A stretch of 64,000 nt of DNA from Manis javanica (GCF_040802235.1 NC_133170.1:1007001-1071000); one strand, 5' to 3'; counted from the first letter of the stretch, positions 35,101 through 47,928 are shown. Made by a program: numbers and translations. The notes: generated by a model from the letters alone, not told the origin.

Positions 35101-37700
35101 CTGTGTTGGGAGGAAAGCAGGAAGGGCGGCATTAGCTTAGAGCCTTATAGCTGTGTGGTTAACAGATGGGGTGGAATCATGTTTGCAACGTTTTGATTTT
35201 AAATTATTCAGAAACCTTCATTCTTTCCTGTCAACTGGATAAACAGAATGTCCTAAAATCTTTGAGCAGCTGCTTTAGTAGTTACTTTCCTTTTGGTCTG
35301 TGATTCTAAGGGAATGTCCAGATGCCCACAGGCGGTCCAGAGCCGAGGGCTGATAGTTGCCTATCACGTCTCCAGAGCACAGTTAGAATAACTAGCGAAT
35401 TGTGGGTAACTAAAGAGCTGCCTGCATATTATGTGTAAATTATAATTTAAAAAATTCAGAGCACAACTAGATTCAATCAACCTTGGGGCTCTACTTGATG
35501 TAATTTTAATCTTTTATGGTCTAGAAGGCCCTTTGGTATGTGTAATACTAAGGTCCCTATTAAGAAAATAACTTGGATTTATATAATTCTTTTGTAAATA
35601 ATTAATACAAACTTTTAAATCACTTGCCTTTTAAAAATAGAATGTAAAGTGCATAAAATTTTTGCCTTGATCTACACAAAATAACAGCCTTCAAATTCAT
35701 ACTTTTTTCCCTATAATATCTTGCCTTATTTAGACAAGTCAAACCATACTCTATTTTAAACTTCCAGTATATGCTTATGTATGTTGCTTCATTGAAGAGA
35801 AGAATTTTTTTATTTTAATAAAATGTAGGTAGCAAGAAACTATATTAGGGTTGTTCTATTCATACAATCAAGCCATGATGTCTACTTTGCTAGATCTATA
35901 GGGTCTGAGCCTCTACAATTCCCAAAGGTTAAACAGATAAAGTCATGAGAACAATAAATTATCAAGTAACATGAAGAAAGTTTAGGGTGTCCCCAGATTA
36001 AACACATAAGTATGGGTCAATCTTAAACCTGAGTGTGTCAGGCAGACATCTATTAGGATGTAGAGCTATGACAAATTACGTGAATTTTCTCTAAAATTCT
36101 TCCATCTGGGCTTTAAACTCTCCAATGTGTACGACTGGTTTGAAGGAAGGAGAAAGTAGATAATCTACTTTAATCCAAATTCTATGTGAATAAGCAAAGC
36201 TAAATGATTCAGTCATTTACTGAAGCAGAAGAACAGGCATGTTTTTGGTACAACATGAGTTTTAACAGTATTCGTCTGAACATATGGTTTAAACACAGTG
36301 AGACCATGAGCCGGTAAACAAGAGCTCAGGCAAAGCAAAAAAACAAAACAAACTGCATGTCCTTTATACTGCAAAATTTCCCCCACTAGGACCAGCTTTC
36401 TCATTCATCTGAAGTGAAGTGTGCGTGTGTGTGTGTGCATGCAAACATACACACATGTCCGCCTGCCTGTTGGTGGTAAGAGGTAAGAATGTGTTACTTT
36501 CTCCAGATTTCAATAGATCAAAATTTCCTGTTATCATTTAACGTAACTACAGCTTTTTATGGAATTGCCTGTGGTTTTCTTCAGGAAGCCACAAAAATTC
36601 CACCAAGGAAGGTAATTCTGTCACCTTCTGAAAGGTACCATCCCTCCCAGACTGAGCTGTGCTGAGACGCTGCACGAGCAGAAATGCAGTGTGCCTCCTC
36701 CCCCACGCTGTTCCCAGCCCAGCTCGCCATGTACATCAAAACACACGGAGACCGGCCTTCAGCAGCACCCGCTGTGGACGACACAGCAGTATCGGTGTGG
36801 TGTGCGTCCTGGACCAGCAGCTTTGAAATGAATGATTTCATCCCAGACTCCTGCCTGGTGTCCATTGTCATTGCTGGTGGCCATTCATCTCTTCCTACAG
36901 TTAAAAGGTCTATTATGGACTCAGTCCTTCCTGTGCATGTTAGACTGCAGAGGCACATGCCAGGCCTGTTTAATTTTTACATGCATGTGTACAAACATAC
37001 ATGGACCTGCATCTTGGTTGCTGTGAGAAATCCTGACACCATGGAAAAAGAACTCTCCATGGTTCAGTCACAAACACAGGTTGCCTATGAAGCACAGTGA
37101 TTCTCCACCAGTGCCCGTGGAGTGGAGCCATGCGGTGTGCCAGGGAAAGGTGCCTGACACAATCGCCAGAATGCCGGGGGCCTGGGGAGCATGAGTCACT
37201 TGAATTTCTGGTTAGCCGAAGGCCTAACAAAACCCCTTTTAGTCTCAAACCTTGCTGCTAAGACCTTCCTAAAGCACACAAGTCCACGTTCGCACCTTGC
37301 TGCATGTTGTCTAGCTTCTTGAATGTGACAGACTCATTCTTTCAGGACTGGAGAGCTTGAAAGGTCTCCGTGCCATATTTCTGAGCATCAGACTTAGTTT
37401 CGCGGCACAGTGGATGTTGAAGGGCTGAGCTCCTTGGGTGGGTGGAAGCAGACATGACATACAGCTCCTTCGTGTGTATCATCTGCAACTTTCTCCTGAC
37501 AATAGGGATAGCCTACGATTCAGGCAAGTTGGGGATTCTTGGTGGGTGACAGTTGGGTTCCAGGTAACATGTTTTATTGTATAAAACTGTAACCATGGTC
37601 CAGACAATGACACATACACATTGTAAAATTCTTGTGCCTTGTTTAGACACCCGTCAAAGTCTACACAGAGTCACTGGCAATGATGGATCATGAACATGGA
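35101..37700. other. ANO6 intron sequence, nothing recognised
   Basis: Mostly AT-rich unique intron. A short (GT)n lies near 36420-36438. The 138-codon plus frame at 36684-37100 has no domain. Confidence 0.45.
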
Positions 37701-37925
37701 AGGATGGCAGCAGCTCGCATTCTGTGAGGACCTGGCCCTGTGCATTCCAGGCAATAACTTACAGAATTCCTTAACTGCCCTTTGTGATACATAATATTCT
37801 TAAAATATGTGATGGGGAATTATTCGATTTCCAAACAGTGAGATGAAGCTCTGAGATGTTGGGGCCTGGCCCGAGGCTGTGCGGCTGGGAGGCTGCAGGG
37901 TTGGGAGCCGGAGCGCAGGCCCGAC
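37700..37925 (+). repeat. MIR SINE in ANO6 intron
   Basis: ttccaggcaataacttacag, gagatgaagctctgagatgt and gcccgaggctgtgcggctgg follow MIR in order. Confidence 0.55.
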
Positions 37926-38811
37926 CGGAGTCCGGTGCCCAGCGGCTTCCCTCGTGCAGGGGCCTGACCACGGGCACTGCCGAACCCTGTTCTGGGGACT
38001 CCGGGCAAGTGTGGCTGGGTTTAGAAATTAAAACATATCATTTTGTTGGGGGCTGTGACCTGGGAGTGAAACAGGCAGCGAGACTGGAGGACCAGCCCTG
38101 GGTGTGGGGCATTCCTGGGGAAGGCGGCCCCGCTGGGCTGCACGGGAGCTGCGCTGCCGGGGGGCTCCCTGTGGCCTGCGTGCAAAAGGAGGGACTGTCC
38201 ATCGATCCGTGTGGACTGGGTGTGTCTGGCTGTGAATACGTGTGCGCCAGCAGGACCGAGGAGCGGGGTCGGGGGAGACGGGACCGGCCCCCAGCCTGCC
38301 TCCTTGAGGAACGTCTGCCCGGGAGACACGACGGCAGCGCTCGGTGGGAACACCACATGCAGCTACTTTGTCACCAAATAGCTCGTATTTTAAGTTGATA
38401 GTCTGGAATATATAGTAAAATGTGGTGGAACGAGAGCTCCTACTTTAGGGTCCTTAAAGGCGAAGTGGAGAGATTTCTACGTCCATTATAAAAGGCCAGC
38501 CGACAGCTTCTGGTGCCCATGAGGGTCAAGGAGTCAGTACTTCCCCACAGGTATTGTTGTGACTGGTACCATATCTGTATCTCGGCAGCTGCCTCGGTAA
38601 GAGGACTTGACTTGGTAAGTCACAAATAATAATTATAAACAGTTAAAATACATTGACAAATAACAATTACAACTATACAATTATGTTGTCTATATGGATG
38701 ATAGTATTGGCACCCTGCCATTTAAGAACACAGCAGGCACCTGCCCCCTCAGCCGGCGGAGCTGATGCGTCCGGGCCTTGGGGCCGCCGCCCGCGGGGCC
38801 GGGGTACTCAC
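37926..38811. other. ANO6 intron sequence, nothing recognised
   Basis: GC-rich to 38350, then AT-rich before the exon at 38812. The 180-codon plus frame (37856-38398) overlaps the MIR and is not supported. Confidence 0.4.
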
Positions 38812-39017
38812 ATTCGTCACCACCGCCAGGATCGCTATCCCTTGCATGATTGGCTGCCATGCTCCGATGTCCTGGGCTTTTTCAGGCACCATGCGTCTAT
38901 ACTGGGTAGTCAGTTTCCACGCGTCCACTCTTATTTCCAAAATATTGTTCACCAGGGCCAACAGGGGGGCCAGCGGAAAAGAGGCCACGAACAAGGTGAC
39001 GAACCCAAACTGAATGA
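38812..39017 (-). CDS. ANO6: ANO6 coding exon: TM7, TM8, start of TM9
   Basis: This 206-nt exon has acceptor ttgacag ending at 39018 and donor AAT|gtgagt at 38811. It encodes TM7 ([20 protein letters not shown]), then [16 protein letters not shown] in TM8, and a loop with [17 protein letters not shown] leading into [10 protein letters not shown] of TM9. The E and D of EIRVD complete the calcium site (E734 and D738 in ANO1). [12 protein letters not shown] is a family signature. Confidence 0.97.
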
Positions 39018-40300
39018 CTGTCAATGGAATGGACACACATCACAGGGTGGTGGACGGACGAAATGACAACATATTTTTCTTTACTTTTGTAAAGAAAGAG
39101 AAAGGCAAACAGCAAACTAGACCCCAAACAGGAAAGTCATCAATGTTAACAGCAATGTTTGACAGTGAGAGAATCCAGACAAAACACAAATACGAAATCT
39201 CTGGGAGGAAGACCAGCCACGGTCTGTTTCTTTCACATGGATACACATAATAGGAGTAGCATATTTTATAACCTTTAATCAACCAAAGTATTTGCTGGTA
39301 ATAAGCTTGGGACACTCTAAGCACATGATTCATTCTCAACTTACTCGTTATGTGTTGAAATGACAGAATGTTGGAAGACGATTCATGATTAAGGATTAAA
39401 ATAAAGAAAAAATATTGTGAAGTACCTAACACGTAAAAAAGAAATGAGGAATGTACTTTTGGGAAGGCTAAGCTTAGAGAATGTTGGAGGAAACGTGCTG
39501 AAAACAGGCAAATGGGCAAAAGCGTCCCTGGCTGTGAACACAGGCGTGGCCCATGCACAGAGTCTGTGACATTATTATAAATCACAGAAAGGTGTGTGAT
39601 AAAGGCGTCTCAAGCTCAACAAGTCAAAATACAGTCCTTCTTTAGGAAGTTTATCTTGCAGCTGTTGTAGTCTCTGTGTACACGGTAAGTCAGAATTCAA
39701 GGGGAGGCTTAAAAGTTCTTTTCTCGTAATTATGTGGAGTCGCTGTAGATCGGGCAGCAGGGACTCGGGGTGAATGGCACCACAGGGAGGTAGAGGCTAG
39801 AAATCAAGAGGCCAGAAATCTAAAAAAACCTTTCCTCCTACCTGGCAAACCTTTAAGTAAAATATACAGGGATGGACCTAGAAGTATGGACGAGGGGAAT
39901 TTTCCAGCTTCTGTAGGGTCACTGCTCGAGTTAGGAGTGATGGGCGGGACTGTGGAGGGCTGGCTAGGCAGGAGGAGCCGGCACGCGCGTCCGGTCTGAG
40001 AGGCCACCGGGAGTGGCAGGAGAGCAGACAGGGCCAGAAAGATCTGGCAGGTGCAGAAGCCAGGGAAGCCGGGCAGACGAGGACCAGGGCTGGCACTGTT
40101 ACAGGGTCAGCGGCCCCTGACCCGAAGGGACTCCTCCGCCCGCAGGGGCAATAAACACAAACGTGTGGAGTGGCTGTGATCTGCATGTACGTCCTAACGA
40201 AGGGGCCATTCACAGCCACCCTGCTGGTGGGGGGTGGGGGGCACAATACCACCAGATCTCCTTGTTACCCAAGAGAGGCCGGAAATTTGGACTATGTCCG
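39018..40300. other. ANO6 intron sequence, nothing recognised
   Basis: Unique AT-rich to mixed intron. The 181-codon minus frame (39040-39585) carries no known domain and no spliceable partner. Confidence 0.4.
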
Positions 40301-40309
40301 CAAAAATGT

Positions 40310-41000
40310 CAGTTAAAAGTCCAGAAGAGAAAAGATACTATTTATGATGACAACAAAAACACAGACTATTTAGGAATAAATTACTGAGAAATGTTAAGAC
40401 TGTTACTAAATGGCTTTAAAAAAATAAACAGAAACGATGGTGAGTGAAGGAATGGTAGGATGTGCCCCACTCTCATTAGGCAGCCTCAAGTCTGGGAACA
40501 TATCAAATTTTTTCTCCAAAATATTAGTTACAATTCTAATGCTTGTTTAGTTAATAATCCCAAATGGATTTAACGGGGAGAAAAAGCTGAGAAGTGATGC
40601 TAAGGCTCTTCAGGAAATGTTCTCTATACCAGTAAAATAATGAGGAGGGATGTCTGGACTGCCAGTATCAGGTACGTTCTGAAAAAGGGCACCGGGAGGG
40701 CAGCTCTGGATGCTGAGGCCTCGTGCTGCTGGGGGCCCGCAGAGGGCTCGGGCCTCAAACTCACAGCCGGTGCGACACAACAGAACAGATGCTCACACTC
40801 GCCGGATTTGAGGTATTACAGAAGTGACGCGTCAAATCAGTGGGTTCAAGTACTGGAGCAATTAGCTACCTCAGTGGAAAAACTGGTATGGAGTCCTCGC
40901 ATTCAACATCAAAATAAATTCCAGATGGATCAAAAAATTTTTGGTTAAACAACAAAGGACCAAGAAAACCCCACAGGGTCTAGTCGGCTCTGATACTCCC
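40310..41000 (+). mobile_element. Old L1/HAL1 fragments in ANO6 intron
   Basis: Words such as tatttaggaataaattactg, gaacatatcaaattttttct, aataatcccaaatggattta and aataaattccagatggatca are in L1 ORF2 order with gaps between them. Strongly diverged. Confidence 0.45.
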
Positions 41001-41049
41001 GCGAGAAGGACCTTCTGAACAACCTTTGGGACGAGATAACAAAAGGACC

Positions 41050-41830
41050 TACTGGTCACGGCAGAAAACAGCCCTCGTGGAACGACCCTCGCCCGAGCCG
41101 CCTCCGTGGCCCTGCCCTGCTGGCTCCCTCCTGGGCTTCCTTCGCCCCCCAGTCTGGTCTCGCGAAGCGTCCACTCCGCCCCGTCAAAGCTCCCGTCCCG
41201 CCTGCTGACTGCTGGCGGCCGCGTGTTCCGAAGCCGACGTCCACCTTCAGTCCGCACCTACTTGATTACCAGGCGGCTTTTAATACGGCCAAACATTTCC
41301 CTCTCTGAGCAATGCTTCCCCCTTGATTTTTGTTTTACTTAAATGGTTTTGAAAATCCAGGGCAGGGGTGCACGTGCTTCTGTCTTTGGAGGCTGCCTCG
41401 CTGTCGTGCCTCCTGCCCCTCCCCTCGGTCCTGTGCTCCCCCGAGTCCACGTCCAAGTCCCTCTCGGGCAACAGCGCCGCCTTCTGGGCCGGGACGCAAC
41501 CGCTTCTCTTGGCGATCTCGCCGGCCCTGGGGCCCTACGTGCTGCCTCCCCGGGGCCCGTCATCGGTCCTCCGCCTGGCAACCCGCCTGGAGGACGCCGC
41601 CTCGGACGTCCCGCCAGCACCTCGGCCGCGCTGAAGCGCTCCGGGAACACGGCTCTCCCCGTCGCCCGCCCTGCCTGTCCCGTCCCCAGGAAGCCCTATC
41701 AGTGCTGCCCGCACCCCCCGCCACGCCGGCCGCCTCTCGAACCCCGGGCCAGGCTGCGTCCCTGAGCTCTGTTCCTGGGCCCCCAGCCTCCGCTCCGGTG
41801 CGGGCCTCCCGGACTATCCTCCTCCCACAA
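41050..41830. promoter_or_regulatory. Intronic CpG-rich block
   Basis: About 780 bp GC-rich with frequent CpG (cctcgcccgagccgcctccg, cggcggccgcgtgttccg-like words, ctcggccgcgctgaagcg). It lies in the ANO6 intron 39018-44807. It could be a cryptic promoter or just GC-rich sequence; the long frame starting here is discussed among the findings. Confidence 0.4.
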
Positions 41831-42462
41831 ATGGAGGCCCGCCTACATTATTCTTCTATCCTGCTGCCGGAACTGTCTGATTTCTTCGACATAAACATTA
41901 TGCAGTTCCTCTGCTTACAAGTGTTTCAGCGTGTCCTGTTTAAGGACAATAGTCAAGTCTTGGGCCCAGCACCCATCATGGCACAGCCCTTGCTTCTTGA
42001 TATCCACCCCCCATGGATCCTTTATTCTAACCACACTTGGCTTGCACACCTTCTTGCAGTTTCATGCCCTTGTACTTTTAAACTTCTCTGGGTGAACTGC
42101 GCATTCCCTGGACAGAAGCAGAGCAGAGATGAGGGACTTGAGAGTGACAGCCCACGTCCCAGAAAGTGGGGGGCTGGGTGTGGAGGAGGGGAGAAGAGAT
42201 GGGTGCCAGGAGTTGTTGAGGAGGAGCCCGTGTCAGTCACAGTGAATCGAATGGAGAAAATAATACACGGACGTCAAGCTAATGATGGCAAGGGCGGGAG
42301 ACGACAAACAAGGCCGGGTTCATGGCTCCACTGCGCTGTATCTATATCTACGGCGCCGGCCGCTGGCAAGGCATTGCCACGTTCCCGAGAGACCACCGGC
42401 AGGGCTGCACAGGGCACTGAGCGGAATCGTATGGCTTCCCGATTTAAGACTGACAGAACACG

Positions 42463-42787
42463 GCTGACCCTTCAACAACACGGGGCTTGGGGTGCTGACA
42501 CTCTCCACAGTTGGAAATCTGCATGTAACTTTTGACCCCCCCAAAACAACTTCCTAGTAGCCCACTGCTGACTGGAAGCCTAACTGATAATGTAAGCAGT
42601 CCATGAATACACATTATGTATATTACATGTTTTGCATATTGTATTCTCACAATAAAGCTAGAGAAAAGAAAACGTTTTTCAAGTTGTCACAAATTTCCAA
42701 AAAATTTTCCAAGAGTTACTGGAAAAAAGATACACATATAAGTGGGCCCATGCAATTCAACCCATGTTGTTCAAGGGTGAACTGTAT
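42463..42787. mobile_element. Tigger-like (TcMar) non-autonomous DNA transposon
   Basis: Terminal inverted repeats are visible: ctgacccttcaacaacacgg at the left and catgttgttcaagggtgaac at the right, about 320 bp apart. Internal words such as aatacacattatgtatatta fit the known mammalian family of this type. The ends carry a few mismatches, so it is old. Confidence 0.8.
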
Positions 42788-43443
42788 TTCTCTTATGGCC
42801 CATGTCTGAAATCTCAGAAGTCAGGACCATACACTTGGGGAGGCAATTTTGGTTAACACCCCAGGGTTAGGCTAATAATCTCAAAGAACAGTGGGGAATT
42901 AACTCAACAAAATAAAAAAGAAATTTCACTTAAAAAAACCCCAAAACGCCATACAGGATTTGGTGGGGGTGGTTGGGAAAATGTAGTGTGAACTCAATGG
43001 CAGCTATACGTGTACTAGAGTCTGAGCTCACGTCCATCACACAAACAGTCAGGATTCGGTACAGGCGGTGGTGCACCAGCCAGGGAATGGGAGGCGCGGA
43101 GGCCTTGGGAAATTCGATCTCCCACAGAACAAAGCAGATTTCACCCTGGTGTTGAATACAGAATACAGACTGCCACTCTCAGAAGTCGATTGATTTTTCT
43201 AAAGTACTAGGTATTATCCAGGTAACAGGAGAACAGTTTAATAAATACTAAACAAATCTGTATGCAACAGCTGTTATTCCATCGTTGCTTGTAGGGTGGG
43301 CTGTGACCAAATTATTTCTTCAGCTATTATTTTAATGAGACTAGGAAACTCTAAAAATCATGTCAACTTCTCCTTAATGCATGACCATGCAGCTTTTCCT
43401 TTGAATGCTATTAACTACAGAAAAATAACTCTTTCTTCCATGG

Positions 43444-43478
<35 letters not shown>

Positions 43479-44807
43479 AAAATAACAAATTATATTGTGC
43501 CCCAAATGTTCCTGTTATTATTGCTGATAATAGCTCCAATTAGAAATATTTACAATCATGACTCATTTTGGAATAACAGGTAATTGTCTTGCAATCCTTC
43601 TGGAAATAAGCAGAATAAATAATTAAATATAGCTTCTACATTATGTAGCATAGTTACACCCTTAGTCAAACCTCATCATGAGACATAACAAATGCAGAAA
43701 TGAAGTTCACATCCCACTCCAGGCTGCAAAGTATTGTTCACAGTAGCAGCCACAAGATGCACCTTTCACTCACCAAATCAACCAGTGTGTTTCCATGTAT
43801 AACGCACACTTTTAAAAGCAATTATTTTGTATATAGAATGTGATTTAATAAAAACAACTCTCTATCTGCAATGGTCAACAGGAGCCCCAAAGAGTGCCTT
43901 TACAAGCACACAAACCCCTATGCAGAGATGCAAGGCCTGAAAACCGAAATGTGCCTCCCTTTCTATTCTCCTAGGCTTAAAAAAACTGTAATGCAAAGCA
44001 ATGGCTGGCTCACAGGGCACAGACACAAAACATGTAAATTATTAGCTTTCTATTAGATATAAGTGTGGCATGCATGCATAGTAGAAAAGATGGCATTTTC
44101 TATGGGAATATATTTTGAGATGCATCCATTTAAAGGCAACTGAGAACTCAAAATTGAGTTCAGCTGAAAAGAAATGGAGCCCAAGCAAATACTACACAAA
44201 TGGACAAAGACAGTCAAGAGGGGGGACCCATGCCGATCCTGATTCCAGACCAGCAAAATGTTCTGGATTCAAGCCAGCGATTAGCCAGGAGGTCACTCAC
44301 AGAACCAGGCAGAAACCCCCGGCCAGAAGAAATAGACCCACTGTCCAAGGCAGTGTGGAGGAGGGGAACCTCTGGTCCCCGCCACGAAGCAGCTCCCACA
44401 GGTGTCCTGTCCAGACCTGAACGACTGTTCAGATGCACATTGGCTGGCAGCCATGCCCGCCTGGACTCTAGCCCGAGCTGAAGCACATCTAATAATAGTT
44501 CTGAGTCGATTCTCAGACAGCATGGTTAGAATAGAATGCACTGAGAATTAATGGAGAGGAGGTACCTCAATGCATATTCCATTTCACTGCTTGGTAGTAA
44601 ATCTTTAGCTTTGTACAACATATGTATTAGCAAAGGTACAGAGCCACCTTATTTGATACCCTGATTGCATAATGTTATCAAGTGGAGAAAAACGTACTCT
44701 TCATTTCAATATGCTAGATAATGATTTGGCTCAATAACTGATGCCTTTGGGATCTAAAACATGTTTCGATAGAACACACGTCACCTGAAACTTCGCCGAC
44801 GACTTAC
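42788..44807. other. ANO6 intron sequence with a (TG)n tract
   Basis: Mainly unique intron. A perfect (TG)n of about 15 units lies at 43446-43477. No gene or further repeat is recognised. Confidence 0.5.
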
Positions 44808-44938
44808 TCATTTCCAGGTACTCGTAGAACAACCCCAGTCTGCCCATGAGCTGCAGGTGGTAGTCCTGCTCCCAGCGGGGGGTTATCTTTTCTGCTCCTG
44901 AAACAGTGCGGCACCGTCCGATTAGGTTCTTGACCCAG
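44808..44938 (-). CDS. ANO6: ANO6 coding exon: TM6-TM7 loop and start of TM7
   Basis: This 131-nt exon has acceptor tttggcag ending at 44939 and donor ATGA|gtaagt at 44807. It encodes the cytosolic loop WVKNLIGRCRTVSGAEKIT, then PRWEQDYHLQLMGRLGLF and YEYLEM, the start of TM7. The two glutamates of EYLE match the calcium ligands E702 and E705 of ANO1. The RCRTVSGAE segment appears to be the most variable part compared with the ANO6 I know. Confidence 0.97.
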
Positions 44939-46340
44939 CTGCCAAAAAGATCAAACTACAGGTCAGAGTATTACCAGGCCTACAGAAGCATTTTGCTGGT
45001 ACCTCAAGCTGAACATGTAATCTTCCTAAGAAATTAAGTTGTTTTCATGTTTTTGCCTCCCTACCCCAAAATATTTCGAAAAATAGTTCTGTGTCCCTGG
45101 GATTATCAAAATTGTAACCACTACTATTTTTTCTCCTACCTCCTTTTCATGTGGGCAGTTCAGTTTTTAAAAGACATTTTCCCTTATCTGATTAACTTTA
45201 GCTGCTTTCATTTCCCTGCTATTGTCCAAAATGGTCTTTCCTGTCTGAAAATCACCAGAGGACAACAGAGACGTGGCCAGTGGCCTGGTGATTGGTGCTG
45301 CGGAGAAACATAAAGGAGGGCGAGGGACGGGCGTCTGCCGCTGGGGCAGGAGAGGGGTGGACGCACGGAGGGTTCCCTTACTGTACATCCCTGGTTCGTC
45401 CTCTAGCAGAATCACACCTTGAGCAGGGACATTTCTCTGTAACAGTTCACTTTTCTTACTATATAAGCAGTACATGCCCATTGTGGAAAACACAGCAAAC
45501 ATATAAGCAAGAAAATTACAGCCATCCATCATATAAACACCAAAGGACAATGCTATCGGCATGCCGGATATTTAACTCTAATTATTGCTGTTAACATTTT
45601 ACCAAAAATATTTCTCCAGAGCAAGTGGCTTAATATAAGAACCACACTAGGCTTTTGTCAACCACAGAATGACATTCCCAGGAATGCCTCGAATACCAAG
45701 TGTGACTGAGGGCAGGGAGGCCAAGGGCTCTGGGCTCGTTCTGGGGCCCAACAAACGGCCCTATTCACCGACTGATGTTACCAACTCCAGGTGTATGAGT
45801 CCCTCACGCTGTCAGTAGGAGAGTGCCCACTGCTCAGGGTGCTGGGGAGACCCCAACCCCAGTGCTGGGTGTGCTTGATTCACTCCAAGCCCCCCAGAAG
45901 AGGACCCCAAGTGAGAAAGGTACGTTTACAGTGAATTTTACTTCCCTGTTCCCTCTGGTCTATTTAAGTGGCGTGAAAACAGCTGCTGACTTGTAAGGCT
46001 TTTCTCTCCCTTTCTCTGCCATCCTGGGATGGGTGTGTTTAGGGTAGTAAGAGAAACGTACATCTTTGGTGTGTCTGGATTTTGTGTGAAAAAGTGTGAA
46101 GGACAGTGGCCCCGTACACAGAGAGGCGGTGACGGAGAGGCCACGTCTCGCTCTGACGTGGCAAACACTTCAGCAGTCCCAGTCTCCAAGCAAGGGGAAG
46201 ATCATTCCAGACACTGTGCCGTACACTGAGGTGAGGGGCTTTTAGAAGACGGGGGTGTATGATTTCAGAACTGAAGTTGTGTGAGTTCCCGCCTCCATGC
46301 CCCAGACATCAGTAAAGGCTGCCGGGCGTGTCCTGGAGGG
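44939..46340. other. ANO6 intron sequence, nothing firmly recognised
   Basis: Unique or very old repeat-derived sequence; 45400-45640 may be an ancient LINE piece but I cannot place it. Confidence 0.35.
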
Positions 46341-46350
46341 TGCTGAGGGG

Positions 46351-46364
46351 CCAGCAGGGGGCAG
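46351..46364 (+). promoter_or_regulatory. CTCF-type core motif
   Basis: CCAGCAGGGGGCAG matches the CTCF consensus CCASYAGRKGGCRS at all 14 positions. It is in the ANO6 intron 44939-47633, just left of an MLT1-type LTR. Occupancy is inference. Confidence 0.55.
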
Positions 46365-46439
46365 GGGGTACAGGGGGGCGCAGACAGAGAGAGATCAAAG
46401 GTTTTGTGAAAACAGAAACTCAGCGCCAGAAATTATCGT

Positions 46440-46890
46440 GAAAAGGTACGTGTGGTAGGCAAAAAAACAGTCCCTGCAGAGATGTCCAGGTCCAAACCTG
46501 ACCACCTGAGGGCATTAGGCCCATGGCACGGGGCAGTTAGGAGAGCTGGTCAGCTGACTTTGAGATGGATTATCAGGTGTGTGCGGTGCAATCGCAGGGT
46601 CATTACAGGCAGAGGAGTTGGGGACATGCTCATTGCTGGCTTCCCACCAGCCCAGGAGTGCAGATGACCCTAAAAGCTCAAGACGGCCAAGAAACGGCCA
46701 TCCATCCTAGAGGCCTTAGAAAGGGCCGCAGGCCTGGCAGCACCTTCAGTCCAGGCAGACCCGGCCACACTCTGACTTCTAGAACCACAGGGCATAAAAC
46801 CTGTGTTGTTCGGAGGGTTTTTAAAAAAGTCCCTCTCATGACCATTAAGTCCATGGTATTTGTTAGAGCAGTGATAGAAAATGGATGCAG
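46440..46890 (+). mobile_element. MLT1-type (ERVL-MaLR) solo LTR
   Basis: The block follows the MLT1 order: tgcagagatgtccaggtcca, tggtcagctgactttgagat, tgctcattgctggcttccc, ctctgacttctagaaccaca, aaaacctgtgttgttcg and the end gtatttgttagagcagtgat. It is a non-coding LTR, much diverged, opposite in direction to ANO6. Confidence 0.7.
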
Positions 46891-47154
46891 TGACCCCCTG
46901 AAATGTGCAGAAATCGCAGACAGCACTGGACTCCCACTTTGATACAGGACAGGGCTTATGGGAAAATTTAAAAGGACAGGGTGACCCTCACTAACATCTG
47001 TTCTCATCTTTTAGGGAAAGAGCAAGAAGTCAAGGCTTTGTGGTCATTATCTTAGATGATTATGTCTTACACATCGTGTAACCCTAGGACCACAGGAGAG
47101 GTTTCTGTGAAAGTGCATGGGCCTGAGTTCCACAGCAGCCTCTCCTTGGCAACG

Positions 47155-47275
47155 TGAAAGGGTAAATCATTTAACCTTTTGAGCCACAGAATCTTCACTT
47201 GCAAAAAGGGAGATAAAAATAACAAAGCTTCGAGTGATTGAGAGATATACATAAAGCCCTCAATACACCGATCAG
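47155..47275 (+). repeat. MIR SINE 3' fragment
   Basis: tcatttaaccttttgagcca, cttcacttgcaaaaagggag, gataaaaataacaaag fit a diverged MIR. Confidence 0.45.
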
Positions 47276-47633
47276 CACACACCAGAACTCAACAAACTGC
47301 TGTCACTGACTCTGAAACCACTGTTTAAAGGGGCAGAAGTCATACGAAGTTGTGCAAATACTAACTTCACAGCCCAGCAGGGGCCACCCGCCAAGGCCAG
47401 GATGGTCGGCCAGCAGTGATGGGCCACAGGCACACCGAACACAGCAGGGGGGCACTTGGGTCAGACACAAAGCAGCTTCTCTAACACAGCAATTACACAC
47501 TTGATACATTTACACGGCTGGTCGGGCCACCCTGTCTGGAGACCTTTATAGACGAACAGGTGGGCAAGCAGATATGCAGGCAAGGTGGGGAGGCTCTGCC
47601 CCATGCCCTCCCAGAGACTGAACCCATACTCAC

Positions 47634-47731
47634 GGGAGCAGCACCTCTTGTATGTTATTCCAGATCGCCTTGCCCCCCATGATGATCGTCAGCTGTGTCG
47701 TCAGTTCGAGGAGACAGCCACCCGGGTCACA
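47634..47731 (-). CDS. ANO6: ANO6 coding exon: TM6 with calcium-site residues
   Basis: This 98-nt exon has acceptor attccag ending at 47732 and donor CTCCC|gtgagt at 47633. It encodes [20 protein letters not shown], then [15 protein letters not shown]6 carries the WNNIQE motif; its asparagine and glutamate correspond to N650 and E654 of ANO1, which bind calcium. The CDPGGC motif before TM6 is conserved across anoctamins. It ends two bases into a proline codon that the next exon completes. Confidence 0.97.
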
Positions 47732-47928
47732 CTGGAATATGAACAAGAGACTCGTTTCAGTCTGAGATGGACTGATGGGAAATTGAGGCATTAATAAAAT
47801 TTCTGACATTCTGTTGAGGCACAGAAGAAAATGTAACAAATAACACAGTGAAGACACTGCTCATTGGGCAACTGGGAGGACACACAGGCAGCTCCAGCTG
47901 TTAAGAGAACCCAATTCTGTATTCTTAC

